A stretch of DNA of 64,000 nucleotides from positions 149,689,052-149,753,051 of the forward strand of contig OZ007498.1 of NCBI GenBank assembly GCA_963931805.1, given 5' to 3'. Position 1 is the stretch's first letter. Every line of letters begins with the position of its first letter. The notes beneath the pieces were generated by a model. That model was not told the DNA's origin, made no database searches, and saw nothing but the letters and a program-made list of their open reading frames with translations. Origin of the DNA: Microdon myrmicae. Lineage: Eukaryota > Arthropoda > Insecta > Diptera > Syrphidae. Shown piece after piece: positions 53,925-64,000 of this stretch. The position numbers and the translations under genes are program-made.

Positions 53925-55738
53925 ACAGAACCGACGAGGCTGGGACGCTAGCGGAGATGTTTGCTGTTAGCCACAACTTGACTCAACTCGTGGGGGAGCC
54001 AACGCGAGTGCCGGATGCCCGAGGCGATTATGCGAACACCCTGGATCTGTTTTTGACATCCGAACCGAGTACTTATACCGTAGAGGTTTCTGCGTCATTG
54101 GGAAACTCAGATCACTGCTTGGTATCTGTCGCGCAAGCACTTGCATATCAAGCGAATAACCGGCCTAGGCAGCTTCGCCACGTATGAAAATATGGGGCCG
54201 CTAACTGGGACGATTTGCGAGATTTCTTCGCATCCTTTCCATGGTCCGAGGTGTGCTTCGGAAACTCCGATGTTAACGCATGCGCGGAGTCGGTATCAGA
54301 GATTATTCTTCTGGGGATGGAGATGTATATTCCACATTCCATCAAACAAAGTTCGTCTGATAAACCTTGGTTTGACAAAAAATGCGAGCTGATTACAGCG
54401 GCAAAAAATAGAGCTTTTAAGCAATGGCGCTCCAATCCCACCGATGTTAACAGAACGAATTTTGTTAGACTTAGAAACGCGTGCAACCAGGCGATTAATA
54501 CCGCGAAGAAGGCTCACAACGACAGGGTGATCAATAAGCTCCGTCGGTGTCCAACTGGTTCGCGCTCCTTCTGGTCAATGGCAAAAGCTGTCAGCGGTAA
54601 CTTCGCATCCTCCTCTTTCCCTCCGTTGGTGACAGACAGCGGGACGTTAGTCACGAATCCAAAGGATAAAGCTAATGTGTACGCGAATTTATTTTCGGCG
54701 AATTCAAACCTCGATCCCGGCTTTTTGGAGCCGCCTGTGATCTCGCCGGTAAAGTCTTCCATGCGGGATGTGAGATTTCGTCCGCGCACTATTCAACGCA
54801 TTCTACGTGAACTGGATAACAAAGTGTTCAGTTTTGCGGATGATAGTACGCTTGTTTCCTCCTTTTCGAGCGATCGGCCGATTGGTGCATCAACGTCACA
54901 CCGGCTGGGATGTAGACAGATCGACTCTCTGAATCGGGATTTGGACAACCTCCTGCAGTGGGGAGGGGCCATTCTTGTCGACTTCAATGCAACGAAGACC
55001 CAGTATACAACATTCACAAAGAAAACTGGATCATCGGTTCCATAGCATGAATGGCCGGGCCCTCGAGGCTGGAGAAAGTTTGTGATTGCTCGACGTCACG
55101 GTCTGTGGGAATGTCTCATGGCATAAACACGTGTCGAGCATCGCCAGGTCAGCCTCAGGAAAACTGAGCTATCTCTTTAGAGCCAAGAAATATTTTACTC
55201 CGGCCCAACTTCTTCTCCTATATAAATCCCAAATTAGACCCGCACTCGAATATTGCTCTCATGTTTGGAGCTCGGCTCCTAAACATACCCTCGACCTAGT
55301 TGAGAGCATACAGAGACGAGCAATCCGCCTGATCGCGGACTCGGCGCTGACGTCGGGACTACAGTCGCTATCACATCGAAGGCGCGTAGCCGACCTCTGT
55401 CTGTTTTACAGATATTATCACGGGCGCTGTTCTTCGGAGATTCTTGGAATTGTTCCACGCAATTCGGTTTATATGCGCTCCACAAGACAATCCGACGGAT
55501 CGCACCCGTTTGTGGTTCATTTCCCGACGGCGCGAACATCCCAGCATCAGAACTCGTTCCGTTACAGAGCGGGGAAGCTGTGGAAGACCCTTCCCACGGG
55601 AGTGTTCCCGGAGCGTTACAACCTGCAACTGTTCAAAAAGAACTGCAACAGTTACTTGATGGCATCTCGGGGCGCCCACTCGGCGCTATAGGTTCGCCTC
55701 GCCCGGGAGAAGTCTAATAATTAAAAAAAAAAAAAACA
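53925..55738 (+). mobile_element. LINE-A copy, best preserved, with RT deletion
   Basis: The most complete LINE-A in the window. Order: endonuclease end (TRVPDARGDYANTLDLF, SASLGNSDHCLVSVA); linker frame 54215-55045 (SEIILLGMEMYIPHSIKQSS, WFDKKCELITAAKNRAFKQW, TGSRSFWSMAKAV, DLFSANSN-like); then IQRILRELDNKVFSFADDST, where about 190 residues of RT fingers and palm are missing in frame while the catalytic FADD remains. The second frame, 55086-55691, holds the thumb and C-terminal domain (YKSQIRPALEYCSHVW, RQSDGSHPFVVHFPT, FPERYNLQLFKKN). The poly(A) begins near 55722. It cannot make a working RT. Confidence 0.85.
55086..55691 (+). CDS. LINE-A ORF2 C-terminal domain (201 codons open)
   Basis: An uninterrupted frame encoding the thumb and C-terminal helical domain of the LINE-A reverse transcriptase. 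It includes ASSIARSASGKLSYLFRAKK-like, QLLLLYKSQIRPALEYCSHV, QRRAIRLIADSALTS, LCLFYRYYHGRCSSEI and a final KKNCNSYLMASRG. It is separated from the upstream 54215-55045 frame by a stop after GSSVP and a frame change. This segment is the part conserved among the copies at 5.4-9.1, 10.6-11.5 and 13.6-14.1 kb. It is a piece of a dead element, not an independent gene. Confidence 0.7.
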   Translation: MLDVTVCGNVSWHKHVSSIARSASGKLSYLFRAKKYFTPAQLLLLYKSQIRPALEYCSHVWSSAPKHTLDLVESIQRRAIRLIADSALTSGLQSLSHRRRVADLCLFYRYYHGRCSSEILGIVPRNSVYMRSTRQSDGSHPFVVHFPTARTSQHQNSFRYRAGKLWKTLPTGVFPERYNLQLFKKNCNSYLMASRGAHSAL

Positions 55739-56049
55739 AAAAAAAAACAATTTGGAAAAGAAAATCGAAGGAACTCCGTCTGTTATGGATGTGAAGAGAC
55801 ATATGCATTATTGAAGCGTACACTTGATGGCAAATATCGCTGATGTCAGGGGCTGAAGATCCAAATTTATCCATTACTCGACGCTTTCAGACTCTGGACT
55901 TGTTTTATGGAACATTATGCCGCATTTAGACTTGCATTTCATTCTTATAAAGTTCAACTGGTGTAAGAGTTTGAGCTTGTCGACCATGGAATGTGCTTTA
56001 CATATGACCATTGCATGCTTGCAGAATTTTATGGTTTTTAAAGAAAATC

Positions 56050-56336
56050 GTCTTCAGCGATGAGGCTTGTGGCGTGTCTAACAGATACACACACAATACA
56101 CAAGCAAATAGTGAAAAACACCGAATGAAAATCGAATAAGAAAATGCATCAGAGCCGTATACCATAGAGATAACATAACAATTCACATCAGTGGAATATA
56201 TTTGTGTTTAAAAATCGAATTCTACGCACGGCGGTGGCCTGATGGTTGGTTGGGATTTGGTTCAATTTTTGGTGATTCTAACTGCCATAGCGTCAGTTCG
56301 AATCACACGTTCTTCACTATCATTCCAAACGCTATA
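56050..56336 (-). repeat. S repeat, nearly complete single copy
   Basis: The minus strand matches the S unit from GCGTTTGGAATGATAGTGAA (ending 56336) to CTGTTAGACACGCCAC (near 56068). Neither flank shows the 29-bp inverted terminus of the 26-kb element. Confidence 0.78.
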
Positions 56337-56659
56337 GGCTCATTTCTCGTTCAGTGGATTCGTGAAGATTTAAAATTGTTCCATTTAGACGTCTGAAATT
56401 CACAAATGATTATTGAGTAGCTGTTGCATCCACAAAAGTTCTTTTTAGATGAAGACTTTTTTTTCTTTTTATTTCTTCGTTTATCCTGTGCAATAACGAT
56501 GCACAATACTTTCCAGTTAACGGATGTAGACGATTCCGCAAGCATCCCAAAATATATAGATATAGTAGGACGGCTACTATAAGGGCATAACACCTGTATT
56601 GGTTGCTTTTACTCATCTATTTCGGTTCCCGGCTTGCATGATTTTCTGCGGCGGTATTG

Positions 56660-57259
56660 ATTTTCTATGCCAGGTCATTTCAATTGTAACATTTGTGACC
56701 TAAGGCTCTTGACCCTGTCTCCGCATCCTGAAATTGTTATTGCAGGTGATTTCAGTGTGTATAGTTCTCAGTGGTTTCGCCACTCCGGACACACAACACT
56801 TAAAGGTCAGTATGTTCAGCTCTTTGCTGATTCAAATAGTTTAACTCAACTCAGTAATACGCCAACACGGGTATCAAACACAGATAGTCATTCCGCCAAT
56901 ACACTGGACCTGTTCCTTACCCCACACCCTAATAAAGAAATTTTCGCCGCCCTTGGGCATTTCAGGCCGCTGTGTTGTGTTGGCTCTAGTCAATAGCAAC
57001 GTTAATGAAAAAAAAAAAAAAAAAATAAATAAACCCAACCGATCTGAATGGGTTTTTGGGGAACTTAAATTGGTTGTTATTTTTCCTCAATAACGATGTT
57101 GACTTTATAGCGGACACATAGACAGAGAGGATTCTTCTTGGTATGCGGACCCTTATTCTACACAGGCTAAACAATATCAAACCCAAGAAAAATATGTGGT
57201 TCGATTCTGGGTGCAGAGACGCCATCAAGGCTAAAGAGTTGGGCTTGCAAACCAGCAGG
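56660..57259 (+). mobile_element. LINE-B copy, endonuclease part (left of LINE-C)
   Basis: A plus-strand frame (56667-56996) reads EIVIAGDFSVYSSQWFRHSG, TTLKGQYVQLFADSNSLTQL, NTPTRVSNT, ANTLDLFLTPHPNKEIF, the LINE-B/LINE-A endonuclease with the AGDF motif. After a poly-A insertion at 57008-57023 come RTLILHRLNN and PKKNMWFDSGCRDAIKAKELG, matching LINE-B 21180-21220. The sequence then breaks into LINE-C. Confidence 0.78.
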
Positions 57260-58837
57260 GCTTCCTCTCAGGGAGGTCCATTACTACTAACCTTGTCGAA
57301 TTCACATCCCACACACTCCTTGCCCCAGAAAACGGCGATGAGGTCGATGTAGTCGCTACCGACTTGAGCAAGGCCTTCGACAAAATCTCCCATAACCTCA
57401 TTCTCTTCAAGGTATCTTCCCTCGGTTTCGAAGCCCTGCTGATTAAGTGGGTCTCATCCTATCTCAGTTATCGAACCTGCCGCGTGCGATTTAGATCTAC
57501 CCTCTCCGATCCTTTTTACCCAACCTCAGATGTCCCCTAGGGCAGTTAGCTCGGCCCTCTCCTATTTATCCTAACCATAAACGACATAGGTTCTTGCGTT
57601 AAGCACTCCTTCATCTCGCTTTACGCGGATGATTCCAAAATTTTCAAGACAATCCGCTCTTCCCAGGACTCCTCACTTCTCCAATCGGATGTTGACAGCT
57701 TCTCGACTTGGTGCCAAAATTATTGCCTAGAAATGAATATCGCCAAATGTCACACAATCATCTTCTCTCGGAAGAGTTCCCCCACTCACCCACGCTCCTA
57801 CCTCTTATTGAACGAACTGATAACATCGGTTGAATTGATTCGCGATCTGGGCGTCCTATGCGACAAGGAGCTCAAATTTACCGCACATATTGATCACATA
57901 ATCCTCAAGGCCAACGCCGCCTTTGGGTTTGTCAAACGCTGGTCGAAGGAATTCCTTAACCCTTATGTCACCCGATCACTCTACACAACTTTCGTCCGGC
58001 CACTACTCGAATACGCTAGTCAGGTCTGGTCCCCGTATCAAGTGACTCACATTCGCAGGATTGGGGGTGTTCAACGTCGTTTCTTGCGCTTTGCCCTCCG
58101 CGGACTAAACTAGGAAATTCCGCTGATTCTACCACCATACACAAGCCGGCTCCCTCTAATCAGTCTAAACACACTTGAAGAGCGCAGAGTCCATGCCGAC
58201 ATCATCTTTGTCCATCGCCTTCTGTCTGGCTCAATCAATTGCCCAAGCTTGCTCTCCACTTTAACATTGCATACAAACCCCCGTAACGTACGTAATCTTC
58301 TACTGTTTTACGTGCCCGCTCATCACACTTCTTACGGCGCTAACGAACCCATCTCGCGTATGCTACGATAGGCCAACTCTTTCCCCACCTCCTTCGATTT
58401 CAACATCTCAACTCCCGCTCTTAAACGACGTCTCAGAATAAACCCGCCCTAAATCCGCCCCCTCACTTCAATAACCCCTCTACCCTGCAATCCTCTCCTG
58501 TCCCTCCACCTAACTAGTTCTCCCCTACACTTTTCCAACCCCTCCTGCTCCCTAACCCCCGCCCCCGCATCAGTTTGAACCCATGCCCCCATTGACGCAC
58601 AAAGGCCGCGTTTACCACCCCCACACACACTCGCTCTTCCCTGGCCTCCTACCTCCCCTATCGGCCAGTAGTCTTCAACTTCCCGGATTTCTTCTGCTTT
58701 TTTTCGATTGAATAATCGAATAAACTCTTAACCACTACTCTAGATTTTAAGATAGGCTGTAAGGTTTTATGTTAAGTTAAATTTAAGCTTGCAGTAAGCA
58801 AAATAAAAAGTGGAGTTCCGCCTTCAATCAATCAATT
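57260..58837 (+). mobile_element. LINE-C (CR1/Jockey type), 5'-truncated, nested in LINE-B
   Basis: The plus strand encodes an RT in broken frames: DVVATDLSKAFDKISHNLI, VSSYLSYRTCRVRF, FILTINDIG, FISLYADDSKIFKTI (catalytic YADD intact). Then comes an open 126-codon stretch (57733-58113): LEMNIAKCHTIIFSRKSSP, IRDLGVLCDKELKFTAHIDHI, ATR-type thumb, LLEYASQVWSPYQ, RFLRFALRGLN. The C-terminus follows in broken frames, then a T/C-rich UTR and a (CAAT)n end (58822-58837). On its right, LINE-B resumes with TCCGGTTGTATAAATCAAAT, matching 21229-21248. Confidence 0.85.
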
Positions 58838-60228
58838 CCGGTTGTATAAATCAAATAATACTGAGGAAATCCGGAAAAGATTCAAAAGAGCTCAAGAAGA
58901 CTGCAATGTGCATATTGAATGCAGAAAACTCTTGCACGACTACAGAGTGAGGAAAAAAATAATACTACACTTCCCACAAGTAGTAGACACTTTTGAGCAT
59001 TTGTGAAGAACATCCAAAACCCGATCTCCTCATCCTTTCTTTCGCTTCTAGTCTACGACAGCCCAGTCACCAGTGTAATAGAAAAAAAAAACGAATCTAG
59101 TTGCTGGACATTTCGCAGCCAACTCAACGCGGCCTGATACCAAATCAGAACCGCCTCAATTTAAGCACAAGCAATACACCATGATCCAGATTCACTTCTG
59201 AACGCAAACAAATCCGCTGGCAATTCTCTTGAAGGAATGTTCTTCACTCGCTAAACCGTTGAGGAAACTTCCATCTGTTCTATACAACTGGTCATGCCCA
59301 TAATGTCAGCGAACATTCGATCAATTCTAAAAAGGACGACAAATCATCCCCTATTCTTATTGGCCCATAGCACTAATTTCTATTCTCTCGGAGAAAGAAA
59401 ATAATATGGCTGTCGTAACAACAGGTTCACAGGAGATATGATGGCGTATCTTACCGAAAAGTGAAGCCATTCCAGTCACTACTCCGGTGAAGTAAAGGCT
59501 GTCGTGTTTGATATTTCGCAAAAGTTTGATCGAATTTGGCGTCCAGCCGTTTGGGATATGGCATCCTGCCCTTTTGGATTTGAATTCACGATTTACAGAT
59601 CTGATGAATAAGAGTCTACCTTTCTGGCCGTTCAATCCCAGCAGTTTTTGATGGTATCAAATCAGCCTATCATCAAACTAATGCTGGTGTTCCCCAGGGT
59701 TCTGTACTCTCACCCAGTCTCTTCATCATCTTTATAAATGATCTCTTATCCTTTACCCACAGCCCAATTCACTCGTTTGCTGAAGACACACAGTAGAGTT
59801 TCTAATACGAAGATTTCCGACCAAACTCTTCGAACGTCATTACCAATCAGCAGAATATGCTTAATACATTGAATTCCCATCTCCACGAAATAAATCAATG
59901 GGGATTATCTACCCGAGTGGAATTCAATGCCTTAAGAATTCTGTTGCTCCTTGTTGTCAAAGGTGAACCCTAAAGTAAATATACTGTCAATGAACGGCAC
60001 TTACATCGACGAAGCCAAGGAACTATGAATCCTCGGCACTCGAATTAATTAGACTCTTAATTGGAGCGACCACATTTTTGAAGCTGCGAAAAGTGCGGTC
60101 CAATGCATCGGGTTCCTTATGAGATACAATTAATACTTCACTCCATCCGACCTGACCACTATTTACAAGGCCTACATTTCTCCTAAAATGAGATTCAACA
60201 CTCATATTTGGTCAGACGCATCCACATG
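58838..60228 (+). mobile_element. LINE-B copy, linker to RT (right of LINE-C)
   Basis: Continues the LINE-B copy interrupted by LINE-C: RFKRAQEDCNVHIE, then RT pieces in broken frames (STGDMMAYLTEK, FDISQKFDRIW, NAGVPQGSVLSPSLFII at about 59680-59725, SFAEDTQ where FADD has decayed, SDLTTIYKAYISPKMRFNTHIWSDAST at 60160-60228). It ends abruptly at 60228. Confidence 0.75.
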
Positions 60229-60340
60229 ATCTGGCAGAATATTCCACATTCGTGTAGTTCGGCTAAAGAATGACTCTCTATGTTTATTTGTGCGCCTGAA
60301 GTCCACTTTCAACGTGATTTTTCTCTAAATCGTGCATCTA
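60229..60340 (-). mobile_element. Inverted LINE-B C-terminal fragment
   Basis: Directly after the plus-strand copy, the minus strand encodes VDFRRTNKHRESFFSRTTRM and WNILPDHV, the LINE-B C-terminus. The element is therefore folded back on itself, by a 5' inversion during insertion or by a second insertion. Confidence 0.75.
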
Positions 60341-60895
60341 TTTACCAGAGAAATTCGCGCTCACTTATACAGGCGCGGAGGTTATTGCCTGGTTGCCTTG
60401 GATCATTCTGTGATCGTCAACATTTACACACCTCTAATGAATTGTTTACGTAAACAATCGGGTGAGGGTTTTCTTCTCGTCGATCATGGGATAATGTAAT
60501 TATCGCTGTTTACATATCCCTATGAGAACAGCATTGGTTTATTGCTGATGCATCACATTGGTCTTTGTTTAACCGAAGTACTTTTTCAGCAATTAGCTTA
60601 TCGCCGGAGAAGCGATGTCTGTCATCTGGTGCAGCTGAGCCAACCAGTTAATGGATTGGTACACAATTTCTATGCTGTGTCGTGTCCTTCGATCGCTGTG
60701 CAGGCGTAGGACAATTGGCCGGACTCGTGACCCACGTATCTGTGGATACGTGGGGTTGTTGCCTGTCAGATGCATGTTACCTTTGTTTCAGGTGGAAAGG
60801 AGGACTTTTGATTTTTTGTCTGTAGGCATGTGTAATTTGGATATAAGTGAGTAGTACCTTGATGGAACGACGATATCTCAACCTATAGTGGATTG
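60341..60895. other. Unassigned stretch
   Basis: No recognised motif. A local palindrome around CCACGTATCTGTGGATACGTGG (60737-60753 core) could form a hairpin. Confidence 0.4.
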
Positions 60896-60899
60896 TATG

Positions 60900-61560
60900 G
60901 TTCGTAGAACTGCCACAGTGTATTCAAGTTTCATCGACAGTAATTAATCGGCGCCAAAACTCGGATTTATTGCGCCTAAACTGCGTCAACGGAGGGTTGG
61001 AAATGTTTATTCGAACACGTTTTTGGTTTAGCGTGAGCAAACCCGGCACCCAACGCGCGGACAGCTTTCTCATGGCTAAATCTTGATTTAATACGTAATA
61101 AACACGTTCTTTGGACATTTTCTTAGTCTCTGCTATCTCCTTCACTTTAATTCGGCGGTCGTCTTGCACCATTTGGTGAACTTTAGCGATGATTTCGTCA
61201 GTTGCTGCAGTTTTTGGACATACCGAACTTTCATCGTCTCCCAAGCTCTCACGGCCACGTTTGAATTCAGCTGCCCAAAATTTCACTGTGGTAAATGATG
61301 GTGCAGAGTCCCCATACACAGAGTCCAACTCATCTTTGATTTGTGTAGGGGTATTGCCTTTCAAAAACAAAAATTTGATGACAGCTCGATACTCAATTTT
61401 GTCCAGTTTCACAAAAACACTCACATCGACTCACTCAAACGACTATCAAATAAAAACTACGCGTCCAAAATGGCTATAGTACAACTATATTCATTAGCTT
61501 TTATTGACGAGTGCTGCTATCTTCACGTTGAGGGCAGAAACTTTTCAGGCCCCTGTCGTA
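60900..61560 (-). mobile_element. Mariner (MarA) copy 3, 5' half
   Basis: Reads from the left terminus on the minus strand (TACGACAGGGGCCTGAAAAG at 61560) to just past the first catalytic motif. The transposase frame, 61424-60924, is open for 166 codons: MSVFVKLDKIEYRAVIKF, KGNTPTQIKDELDSVYG (helix-turn-helix), SKERVYYVLNQDLAMRKLSA, WVPGLLT, RRNKSEFWRRLITVDET. The next codon is a stop where mariners have Trp, and the homology ends near 60900. This is the least damaged MarA and a good reference for the family. Confidence 0.85.
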
Positions 61561-61746
61561 TATACCGGGTCTACCGGTATGAGCGTTTTTTAAAATAAAA
61601 CACTAATTTTAAATGGGAAAGTAAAAAACATTTTATTCGACGTATTGGCCATTGCCTTCTACACATTTCGACCACCTTTCTGGCAATTTGTGGATACCAC
61701 GCCAATAAAACCTGTCGTCTTTTGAGGCAAACCATTCGGAGACCCA

Positions 61747-62067
61747 GAGACGCTACAACCATGAGTTGTACGCAATCTACCTTGAAGCTCATATTGTCAG
61801 AAAAATCAAGCTCGGTAGACTCCGGTGGGCGGGACACCTAGCTCGAATGAGCGAAGAGGAGCCTGCCCGGAAAGTCCTTTGTGGCAGGATGTATGGAAGG
61901 ATACAGCGCGGCAGACCTTGTCTGCGATGGAGGGATGGCGTAGACCAGGACGCCTAGAGCATGGGAGTGCTAAACTGGATGACATCGGCTTGAAATCGGG
62001 ACCGGTGGAGAGATTTGTTAAATAAGGCCAAGACCGGATCCCGGTTGTAGTGCCGATGATGATGATG
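61747..62067 (+). mobile_element. RTE-clade LINE, 3' end, inserted in MarB
   Basis: A 321-bp 5'-truncated RTE with a perfect 13-bp TSD, ATTCGGAGACCCA (61734-61746 and 62068-62080). It codes for the protein end: LYAIYLEAHIVRKIKLGRLR, RWAGHLARMSEEEPARKVL, GRPCLRWRDGVDQD, then the 3' UTR GACCGGTGGAGAGATTTGTT, the SINE-shared tail and (GAT)n. It is nearly the same sequence as 4494-4800 (minus strand), so both belong to one family. It is the reference for the LINE tail used by the SINE. Confidence 0.9.
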
Positions 62068-62380
62068 ATTCGGAGACCCAATTTTCGACTTCTTCGTAGG
62101 AATTGAAGTGCTGCTCAGCCAATGCGTGTATCATTGATGTAGAAACAAATGGTAGTCGGAAGGAGCCAAGTCTGGTGAATACGGCGGGTGGAGTAACACT
62201 TCCCAGCCGAGAGCTTTTATTATTTCTTTGACGGGTTTTGCTGTATGATTCGGAGCATTGTCATGCAGCAAAATTACCTTACTGTGCCCTGTGGCCCTTG
62301 TGGTTGGTTTTAGATCAATACATGGTTCAAATTGATCATTTGTTGTCCGTAGCGTTGCGCATCAGCAGTTTCGCCAGGTT

Positions 62381-62977
62381 TTAGAAGTTCATGATACACC
62401 ACCCCCTTCTGGTCCCACCAAACACAGAGCATTGTCTTTTTTCCGAACCGATCAGGCTGTGCGGTCGATGTTGACGCTTCTCCTGGATGTACCCATGATT
62501 TTTGCGTTTAGGACTTTTAAAATAAATCAATTTTTCATCACCAGTCACAATTCGATGCAATACTGACTTCCTTTCGTGTCGTAGAAGCAACGTTTTACAT
62601 ATGGTGTTTCGCTTTTCCATCTGTCTGTCATTCAATTCATGTGGCACCCAGTTTCCACACTTTTGGATCTTTCCCATAGCTTTTAAACGGTCAGAAATTG
62701 TTTGTTGTGGAACATTTAATATTTGTGCCATTTGTTCTTGACTTAAAGTGTCATCTTGATCCAATATTGCTTGTAATTCGGCGTCTTCAAACTTTTTTAG
62801 TGGTCTTCCATGTTCTTCATTTCGCACATCAAAATCATTATCTCTGAACCGCTTAAACCATCTTTTGCATGTTGCTTCCGATAGAGCATGATCACCATAA
62901 GCCTCGACAAGCATTCGATGCGACTCTGCAGCACTTTTCTTCAAATGAAAACAAAAAATTAATCCGCAAATCATCAT
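62381..62977 (-). pseudogene. MarB mariner transposase, N-terminal two thirds
   Basis: A 198-codon open minus-strand frame: FHLKKSAAESHRMLVEAYGD, SEATCKRWFKRFRDNDFDV (first helix-turn-helix), GRPLKKFEDAELQAILDQD, ILNVPQQTISDRLKAMGKI (second helix-turn-helix), WVPHELNDRQ, and HRIVTGDEKLIYF with the first catalytic Asp. Then comes KRKNHGYIQEK-like sequence and a frame change before W.DQKGVVYHELLKPGET, which continues in another frame, interrupted by the RTE insertion and ending near 61600. Members of this mariner group have about 345 residues. The motif GDEK and the order of helices identify it; frameshifts and stops inactivate it. Confidence 0.85.
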
Positions 62978-63174
62978 TTTCTAGTACCAAATTCGACATT
63001 TTTAACAGGATTAAAAAAAATTATGTTTCTACAATGACTTGATGCATACTAAATATATTTGACAGATGTCATAGCAACCAAATAAAAAAAGTGTAAGGGC
63101 TCGTTCACAACAAACGTTCCCTATCGATACATTTGTATCTTGACGCTCACTTCACACCGGTACACCTGGTATAT

Positions 63175-64000
63175 AATCTGGCAACAATTTACAAGGCATG
63201 TACTTGTCTCAAATTCTAATTTAACTTTCACACCTGATCAGGACCTTCAATAATCGTACGGCACGTGTTTGATATAAAACGAAAACCAAGAATGAAAACT
63301 ATAATGTACTCATGGGTATCCTGTCGATGAAATGTAGTTGAAATATATTGTGCCTACTTTTTTCTGTAAATATTGTTACTGCAAGTACCGCCATATTCGA
63401 CAATCGATGAAGGTATACCAGTTTCCTCAATTTAAAAATTAACTTCAGACGTACGGGTAAACATACAGAGTCTTAAAACTGCCTGATAATACCATTTCTA
63501 TAGTTGGTGAGTCCAAAATATATATTTACTCTTCGATAGTAACCAAATTTTTACAAGTGACGCCCTTTGCTCATTTCGAATCAGGTCTCGAATTGACGAG
63601 CGAACTCGGAGTTCGCACCAAAAATTATTATTTGTCATCGGATATTGGTTCTTCGGCGATTATCGTCAGTCTGCACCAAAACTATTATATATAATAACAA
63701 AATCATTAATGAACAAATCGTCAATCCATTGAATGGATATACACAACAATGGAAAAGGATAATTAAATAAAATAACAAAACCAATAAATGAATGTTTCTT
63801 ATCAAATACATTTAAAATACGTTCTCTACCGAAATTCTCTTTCCGTTGACATTTAATGGAATCACAAAATCCATGTTAGGTGCACATGACATAAAATAGC
63901 AAATTTTGTCCTGCTTTGGCAAATTTTAAATGCATCAGCATACAGAATTAATTGTTCTCCCCAGTCGAGCAAGTATACTAAGTTCATTTCAATTTTGAGT
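63175..64000. other. Unassigned stretch to window end
   Basis: AT-rich; no coding or repeat motif recognised. Confidence 0.4.

Larger units (their letters stand above)
61563..63172 (-). mobile_element. Second mariner (MarB), nearly complete, with RTE insertion
   Basis: Inverted ends TACCGGGTCTACCGGT (61563) and complement TACCAGGTGTACCGGT (63172), with TA at both sides. Without the RTE fragment (61747-62067) and one TSD copy it is about 1.28 kb, normal for mariner. Its left end directly abuts MarA copy 3 at GTCGTATATACCGG, each element keeping its own TA. Confidence 0.87.

Noticed and set aside
1..64000. CRISPR array or bacterial operon
   Set aside because: No spaced short palindromic repeats, no ribosome-binding sites or gene clusters. 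The tandem repeats seen are microsatellites or local duplications.

Overview
This is a repeat-dense stretch of a eukaryotic, almost certainly insect, genome. The captured Spt6-like sequence looks closest to dipteran Spt6 from memory, so a fly with a large, transposon-rich genome is my best guess; the species is not determined. I find no rRNA, CRISPR, operon or intact conventional host gene. Nearly every region that can be explained is a transposable element, many nested inside one another with readable target-site duplications (TSDs).

Layout. 1-72: 3' end of a LINE family called here LINE-A. 349-1779: solo-LTR-like element carrying a SINE fragment. About 3.3-3.5 kb: mariner remnant. 4494-10415: nested stack on the minus strand, an RTE-clade LINE split by LINE-A, itself split by a Transib (RAG1-like) transposon. 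10595-12485: second LINE-A with a full SINE in it. 12520-14529: a mariner broken by a SINE and by a third LINE-A. 16603-20400: long LTR-like repeat interrupted by a recent LTR retroelement (16759-19460). 20445-23300: LINE-B. 23568-24700: another LTR-like copy. 26176-27219: a TA-flanked element with inverted termini. 27.2-30.8 kb: no repeat recognised, with a possible first exon of a host gene. 30772-32010: inverted duplicate of the 12-kb nested block. 32756-35009 and 38275-39715: two more solo-LTR-like copies. 35-37.7 kb: LINE and RTE pieces. 39.8-45 kb: LINE-B relics with an inserted hAT. 49687-51298: solo LTR. 53.9-55.7 kb: LINE-A. 56.6-60.3 kb: LINE-B with a CR1/Jockey-type LINE inside it. 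60.9-63.2 kb: two different mariners abutting at a TATATA, one holding an RTE fragment.

The outstanding feature is the LTR element at 16759-19460. Its two LTRs are nearly identical (a few substitutions and two small indels over about 366 bp) and flanked by a 4-bp TSD. Between primer-binding site and polypurine tract it carries no protease, reverse transcriptase or RNase H. It carries one long ORF: about 127 residues of a Gag-like start, fused in frame to the initiator region of the host transcription elongation factor and histone chaperone Spt6 (about 430 residues), then one in-frame stop, about 30 more Spt6-like residues and the C-terminal tail of a Ty3/gypsy integrase. This is the organisation of a transducing retroelement that captured a spliced host message.

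Other coherent systems: a tRNA-Asp-derived SINE whose 3' end matches the tail of the resident RTE LINE, implying that it borrows that LINE's machinery; a Transib with RSS-heptamer-like CACAGTG ends and all three catalytic acidic positions still recognisable; and a family of 1.4-2.3-kb solo-LTR-like repeats that keep a splice donor just before their 3' end.
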